A program made the translations under genes and the position numbers. 64,000 nt of DNA. Source: Lunularia cruciata (taxonomy: Eukaryota > Streptophyta > Marchantiopsida > Lunulariales > Lunulariaceae). The stretch covers positions 67,930,552 to 67,994,551 of the forward strand of contig OX419756.1 of the NCBI GenBank assembly GCA_948567375.1, given 5' to 3'. Below are positions 59,521 through 64,000 of the stretch, piece by piece. Each line of letters begins with the position of its first letter. Position 1 is the first letter of the stretch. The notes below the pieces were generated by a model that was not told where the DNA came from, did no database searches, and saw nothing but the letters and a program-made list of their open reading frames with translations.

Positions 59521-60479
59521 TATGTCTATTGGAGTTGTTTGGTGGGATCAGCACCGGACTAGCTGCGGTGTTACAAGCGGGTATACGAGTACAGAGGTAC
59601 TTGTATGTAGAGAGAGATGAGACTGCTAGGCGAGTCTCTCTCCATGTGGCACACTTGGCCTATTGGTATCCAGAGTTATTACCAATGTCAGCAGTCAGAG
59701 GTTACCAGAAGGCCTTACCATGAGACATTTCTTTACTGGGGGTGCATGACCTAGAGAGACATGGGCCTATTCACTTGGTGATTTCTGGATGGCCATGTCA
59801 GGGACATACATGTGCGGGCCGCGGATTGGGTCTTCAGGATCCTCATTCTGGTGTGTTTTGGGAGATGTTACGGATACTACAACATCTCCAGGTTCATTAG
59901 TCTGTTTCTCTAGCTTACCTTTTGGAGAACGTTCCTTTGATGGGTGATTCTCGCACTAGAGTGGTGGCGAGTACACATCAAGTCCATTCTTGGATGGGAC
60001 CTGTTGTATTGTTAGATGCAGCCAGAGTGGGATCACGGGCTCATCGTCTTCGTCTTTGGTGGATGAACCTCTTACCCAAAGAGGTTCTACAACGTAGTTA
60101 TGATGGGATTCAGCAACTAGACCACATTCTTGTTGATGATATCTTGGATGTTGGACGTCAGTCTCAGACAGTGGTAGTGGCTGATAGGTCACCTATGGCA
60201 GTGGTGAACCTAGTTGGACAGCCTAGAGCTGCATTTCCCACACTCATGAGTTTCCCAGGCTCTCATGCTTTTCGAGAGTGAGGACCTGGACTTGTTTGGG
60301 ACTCACAGTTACAGCAATTGGTGGAGCCCAATGCTGATGAGAGAGAGAGGGCGACGGGTTTTTGCACCGGTATTACCGCTGTTCCAGCAGTGTCAGAGGC
60401 ATCTAGGCATCAGGTGTTAGGTCAGGCTATGGACTTGAACTGTTTGACCTGGATTGTGAGCCTTGGCTTGGCAGAGTAG
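59499..60479 (+). pseudogene. C5-cytosine DNA methyltransferase domain inside pol (DNMT3-like)
   Basis: About 320 residues carry the ordered C5-methyltransferase motifs. These are the S-adenosylmethionine site LLELFGGISTGL (about 59526), the catalytic loop SGWPCQGHTC with the Cys codon at 59796-59798, ENVPLMGD (about 59925) and the arginine motif SRAHRLRLWW (about 60030). The terminal motif RHQVLGQAMDLN is near 60405. The phrases GIRVQRYLYVERDE and DAARVGSRAHRLRLWWMNL look closest to the DNMT3 family by eye, although the catalytic loop reads PCQ where animal DNMT3 has PCN. The family methylates cytosine in DNA through a covalent Cys intermediate. The frame is interrupted by TGA 59721, TAG 59898 and TGA 60279. 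It continues in the same frame into RT, so this was a polyprotein domain, not a passenger gene. Confidence 0.88.
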
Positions 60480-60800
60480 CGTAGGATGCGCTTGATAGGC
60501 ATCACCACTCGGACACTTGTGAGCCCTGTGCCTATCGAGATGATTCAGGCACATGCTGGGGGCGATGGACCGAGTGGACAAGGTATTCTTGGGACACATC
60601 CAGTAGCTACTAAGGAGAGTGGTCTACTTGGAGTCCATCCAGGTGAGCGTGGGCTACTTGGATTACACCCTTGGTCCACATGGGATGCAGCTAGAGGACG
60701 TGTGGAGCTTGCAGCCAGAGTGGAGGGAGTTTTTCACATAGAGGTTGGAACCTCTAGTGGTCGGGAGCATGACACTATTGCTCCCAAGGGCCTAGTGTAG
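60480..60800 (+). pseudogene. Element D linker between methyltransferase and RT, with GLLG-HP repeats
   Basis: The frame contains three short tandem repeats (GILGTHP, GLLGVHP, GLLGLHP), each followed by a 4-6 residue spacer. A stretch with VFHIEVGTSSGRE then runs to a TAG at 60798. It may be a flexible spacer or a processing region between the methyltransferase and reverse transcriptase. No known domain was recognised. Confidence 0.6.
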
Positions 60801-60812
60801 CAGCTAGTCAGT

Positions 60813-62260
60813 ATGTCTTCCACTCCTACTACAGTTACAGAGGATACTTGGGAGCCAGATCTTGGACCCAAGCTTACTGGAGAGGAAAGACGGAGGGTTT
60901 GGAGGTTCTTGAGGAGTCACACGAGTTGTTTTGCCTTCAGTATGAAGGATTTGGGTGCTCTAAAGGGACCTGGTATATGGATTGAGCTGACTAGCGACAC
61001 ACCAGTTTTCTGACATCCTTATCGATATAGTGAGATGGAGAGGACATTGATTGAGAGCCGGAGTAGTGACCTTTTTGATGCTGGTTTGGTGGAGATTTCA
61101 CATGGAGAGTATGCATCAGCGACAGTGATGCCAGCCAAGAAGGACATGCATGGCAACTATACAGATAGGCGGATATGTGGAGATTACCGTCCTATCAACC
61201 GACAGACTAGGGCTGATCGGTATGCCATGCCTACACCGGAGGAGATTTTTGATGCAATTGGGCATGCAAAGGTCTTCAGTACTTTGGATCTTTGAGCGGG
61301 ATATCATCAGTTGCCGATCAGGGAGGAGGATAAGTCCAAGACAACATTTTGGGCTATTGATCCTCACGGCAAGGATGTGTTATATCAGTGGAGGTTCTTA
61401 CCATTTGGGTTAAAGAATGCTCCTGCTGAGTTCTAGAGGGTCATGGATATGATCCTAGTTGGATTGGATTTTGCTCGGTGCTATATTGATGACATTTTGG
61501 TTTATAGCACTACTGTGGAGGAGCATGACAGACAGTTGTTGGAGGTGTTTGAGAGATTGAGATCTCATGGACTCAAATTACATCCTGGGAAGTGTAGGTT
61601 CTTCCACGAGTAGGTTGAGTATTTGGGTCACACTATCTACCCCGGAGGACTAGGTGTTCAGCAGACCAAGGTGGAGGCTATTGCACATATTCCTCAGCCT
61701 ATGGATGTGAGCAGAGTGCGAGCATTCCTTGGGTTGGCAAACTTCTATCGCCGCTATGTTAGAGGATTTAGTGTCATTGCTAAGGCCTTGATGAAGCTAA
61801 CCAAGCTTACACAGGAGTGGTGTTGGGGAGATGAGCAGGAGAGAGCTTTTGTAGAGCTCAAGGAGAGGTTGACATCTGCTCCTATTTTGAGGAGACCGAT
61901 CAAGGGACGACCATTTCAGGTTCACACTGATTGGAGTATGTTGGGGCTTGGAGCGGTGCTCACCCAGCATGATGATGAGGAGAAGGAGTTTGTGGTGGCC
62001 TATGCTAGTCGCTCCAACAATTCAGCGGAGGCAAAGTATAGTTCATATGAGGGAGAGTGCTTGGCAGCAGTTTGGGCAGTAGCACATTTCCGATGTTACC
62101 TATTTGGTAACCCCTTCACTCTCATACTGATCATAAGCCGCTGAAGTGGTTGATGGAGTCCGACAAGCTTTCAAGGAAGCTTGCATGATGGGCTCTAATT
62201 TTACAGGAGTATGATTTCACGGTTGTTCATAGACCTAGAGTGGTGAACCGTGATGCAGAT
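60813..62260 (+). pseudogene. Element D reverse transcriptase and RNase H
   Basis: RT motifs appear in order: SATVMPAKKDMHGNYTD, RICGDYRPIN, MPTPEEIFD, KVFSTLDL/AGYHQLPI, FLPFGLKNAP and the catalytic CYIDDILVYS (about 61480). The connection FLGLANFYRRYVRGFS and an RNase H domain (FQVHTDWSMLGLGAVLTQ, EGECLAAVWAV, TDHKPLKWLM) follow. Stops at 61011, 61293, 61434 and 61611 fall where relatives have Arg or Gln (F-R-HPYRY, DL-R-AGYHQ, EF-Q-RVMD, HE-Q-VEYLGH). A one-base deletion near 62122 changes frame just before TDHKPL. Confidence 0.92.
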
Positions 62261-63600
62261 GGGTCGAGTAGAAACCCATGTCCCAGCCAGCAGGATCAGA
62301 CCGGAGCACGTTGGCATGGTGAGACAAATGAGGAGATGGTGCCAGGTTGGCATGCATCGGCCTTTTTGTGTATATTTGCAGAGGCTTTGGTGGTATCTCT
62401 CTCAGCGCATACATGAGGAGTTATTGAGGTCACAGATCCAGAGAGTGAAGATATCGGTACAGTTCAGCGAGACATTCATGATGATGTCTTAGTGATAGAC
62501 TATCTTTGCACTGGTGTTGTGGGTGGCACAATTGGGGCCAAGGAGAGAGACCGTGTTCTTCAGCGAGCCAGACAGTTCAAATTGGAGGGTAGACACATTT
62601 TGCGTGTATGGGAGGATGGTAGAGTGCGAGTAGTGCCACTTCCATCTCTGAGACCACAGTTGGTCCGTCATGCTCATGAGGAGGTAGGACATTTTGGAGT
62701 AAAGCGTACATATAGCTTACTCCAGAGTCATTATTGATGGCACAGTATGCAGACCAAGGTACAATAGTTTGTTGCCAGATGTGTGGTTTGTGATCGAGTT
62801 AGAGCATCATTCAATGCTCCTATGCCACAGTTACACCCATTACCTATCATGGGATTGGGTTACCGTTGGAGTTTGGACTTTGCCGGACCTTTACCGCTGA
62901 CTGTGAGACATCATCGGTATGTTTTGGTGATGGTAGAGCACTTCTCCAAGTGGATTGAGTTGGTGGCACTTCCTGACAAGTCTAGTGAAGGGACAGCTTA
63001 CTCGTTCCTGGATCAAGTTCTTAGTCATTTTGGTGCACCAGCTGAGGTTTTGACTGATCAGGGTACAGAGTTCTTGAGGGAGTTTCAGGTCTTGTGTGAC
63101 AAGGCTTTGATTGATCATCGTACTACATCCAGAGATCACCCTGAGGCAGATGGCTTAGCACAGAGAGTGGTTCAGACGGTGAAGAGAGGATTGCAAAAGT
63201 ATGGTTTGCAGAGAGGCCACTTGGGAGATTGGGATCTCCAGTTACCTTGGTTGGCCATGGGCTATTGGTTCAGCCGGCAAGCCTCCTTAGCATCCTTCTC
63301 TCCATACTTTCTACTCTATGGACGAGATCCAGATTTACCTACAGCCATTCGTCGAGATGCTACTATAGTTTTGGACTTGGATGACCCCAATGTATGGATG
63401 AGCGCATGTTCTCAACGGGCAGAGATCTTTCGGAGAGTGATGCCGATGGCCTTTGAGAACTTGGCGATTGCTCATCATAAAGATACTTTATGCTATGCGA
63501 CCATTTGAGGAGGAGGTTATAGACCCTTGATCCGTCGATTTCATCCAGGCGACTATGTATATCTACAATACACAACACCGACCACACTTGATGTTTCTAC
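62260..63600 (+). pseudogene. Element D integrase
   Basis: The zinc-binding region HAHEEVGHFGVKRTYSLLQ is followed by CVVCDRVR. The catalytic core has WSLDFAGPLP (first Asp), LTDQGTEF (second Asp) and, at the third position, RDHPEADGLAQRVVQ. Here the usual Glu (Q-T/S-E) is occupied by Q-R or lies in PEADG, so the third acidic residue is uncertain. FHPGDYVYLQ marks the C-terminal domain. Stops are at 62414, 62735, 62765 and 63506. Integrase inserts the cDNA; its C-terminal extension here is a PHD finger instead of a chromodomain. Confidence 0.88.
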
Positions 63601-63772
63601 AGGCCGCACGATCTTGATAGTGCGCGAGGTTTTGCCATCTGGAGTCCTTGTGTTAGAAGGACGTGATGGTGTTGTTTGGAAGGATCATGTGCGCAATTGT
63701 GCGCCATACCACCTTCCAAACATTGATGGTACTATAGACCCAAGCTTGGCACTTGTACGTGTAGGCTTGAGG

Positions 63773-63913
63773 TGTATGTTATGTGGCTCTTCTGGTGGAG
63801 CTGCTACTATGTTAGTGTGTGATAGCTGTTCGAGAGGATGGCATATGGCATGTATGACTCCTTCCCTCATGGTGGTTCCTCAGGGACAGTGGTTATGTCC
63901 TAGATGTACTTGA
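63773..63913 (+). pseudogene. PHD finger at the integrase C-terminus
   Basis: The cysteine/histidine series is exact C4HC3: CMLC, then CDSC, then WH, then AC, then CPRC, with the Trp two residues before the last Cys pair (QWLCPRC). The domain is in frame with integrase and closes the polyprotein at TGA 63911-63913. PHD fingers bind histone H3 tails, modified or not, so it may guide integration. No aromatic-cage assignment was attempted. Confidence 0.85.
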
Positions 63914-64000
63914 CCTATAGCTAGTTCATTCTTTATATGGTATAGATTGCAGACAGGCGACTAACGATGGGGCTCTATAGCACCCGGCCTCCTGATCTTT
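63914..64000 (+). other. Element D 3' non-coding end, cut by window edge
   Basis: These 87 bp follow the polyprotein stop. They show no clear TGCTATCACGCC start, so the 3' LTR probably begins beyond 64000. Confidence 0.4.

Larger units (their letters stand above)
54872..64000 (+). mobile_element. Element D: Ty3/gypsy-like retrotransposon encoding a DNA methyltransferase and a PHD finger (runs off window)
   Basis: This plus-strand element is inserted in the 5' LTR of element C. Order: probable 1.35-kb 5' LTR, primer site, gag with two zinc knuckles, aspartic protease (DSGA), C5-cytosine methyltransferase, RT (YIDD), RNase H, integrase (DDE) and PHD finger, ending at a TGA at 63913. The order RT-RNase H-integrase places it in Ty3/gypsy. 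It has no chromodomain, unlike elements A and C. The copy is inactive: frame breaks lie near 57120, 58750-58800, 59510 and 62122. In-frame stops are TAG at 56923, 56995, 57723, 57726, 58740, 59898, 60477, 60798, 61434, 61611 and 62765, and TGA at 57639, 59721, 60279, 61011, 61293, 62186, 62414, 62735 and 63506. No 3' LTR is seen before 64000. Confidence 0.9.

Noticed and set aside
59499-60479. Methyltransferase as an independent host gene next to the retroelement
   Set aside because: It is in frame with RT, lies between protease and RT without its own ends, and shares the same type of stop codons.

Overview
The window is nuclear DNA from a land plant, most likely a bryophyte and perhaps a liverwort. 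Genes have short GT-AG introns (about 65-390 bp). They encode a plant-type synaptotagmin, a plastid-type phosphoglycerate mutase and two intronless F-box/kelch-like proteins. The rest is plant LTR retrotransposons and a HARBI1-like transposon. The species assignment is inference. I saw no rRNA, tRNA, CRISPR array or bacterial-style operon.

Bases 1-12,210 are the gene-bearing part. The last seven exons of a synaptotagmin/E-Syt-like C2 protein run to 2388 (+). A complete seven-exon histidine-phosphatase-fold phosphoglycerate mutase lies at 4244-6858 (-). Two F-box genes are divergently arranged at 8992-10308 (-) and 10792-12210 (+). Bases 12,211-15,570 hold no gene I can support.

Bases 15,571-32,341 may be one large decayed PIF/Harbinger-type element, bounded by 17-18 bp inverted ends and an ATT duplication. 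It contains a HARBI1-like transposase split by a nearly intact Ty3/gypsy chromovirus (element A, minus strand, 17926-24207, CTCAA target duplication). It also holds two solo LTRs of the A family and decayed coiled-coil ORFs. Bases 34,960-39,256 are an old degenerate relative of A (element B, plus strand). Its 3' LTR is cut by a truncated element of a second family (C2, 39257-40953) with LTR copies facing each other. Bases 40,954-49,818 are AT-rich and hold only small repeats and hairpins.

Bases 49,819-54,871 are a degenerate chromovirus (element C, minus strand). Its 5' LTR is interrupted at 54,872 by element D, which runs off the right edge. D is the remarkable part. It is a Ty3/gypsy-like retroelement on the plus strand with the order gag (two zinc knuckles), aspartic protease, C5-cytosine DNA methyltransferase domain, reverse transcriptase, RNase H, integrase and C-terminal PHD finger. 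The methyltransferase is in the same reading frame as the reverse transcriptase, so it is part of the polyprotein. This copy is dead: it has four frame breaks and about twenty premature stops. Every stop is TAG or TGA and none is TAA, as expected if methylated CAG and CGA codons had deaminated. The element therefore carries both a DNA-methylation writer and a chromatin reader, and it shows mutations typical of methylated DNA.
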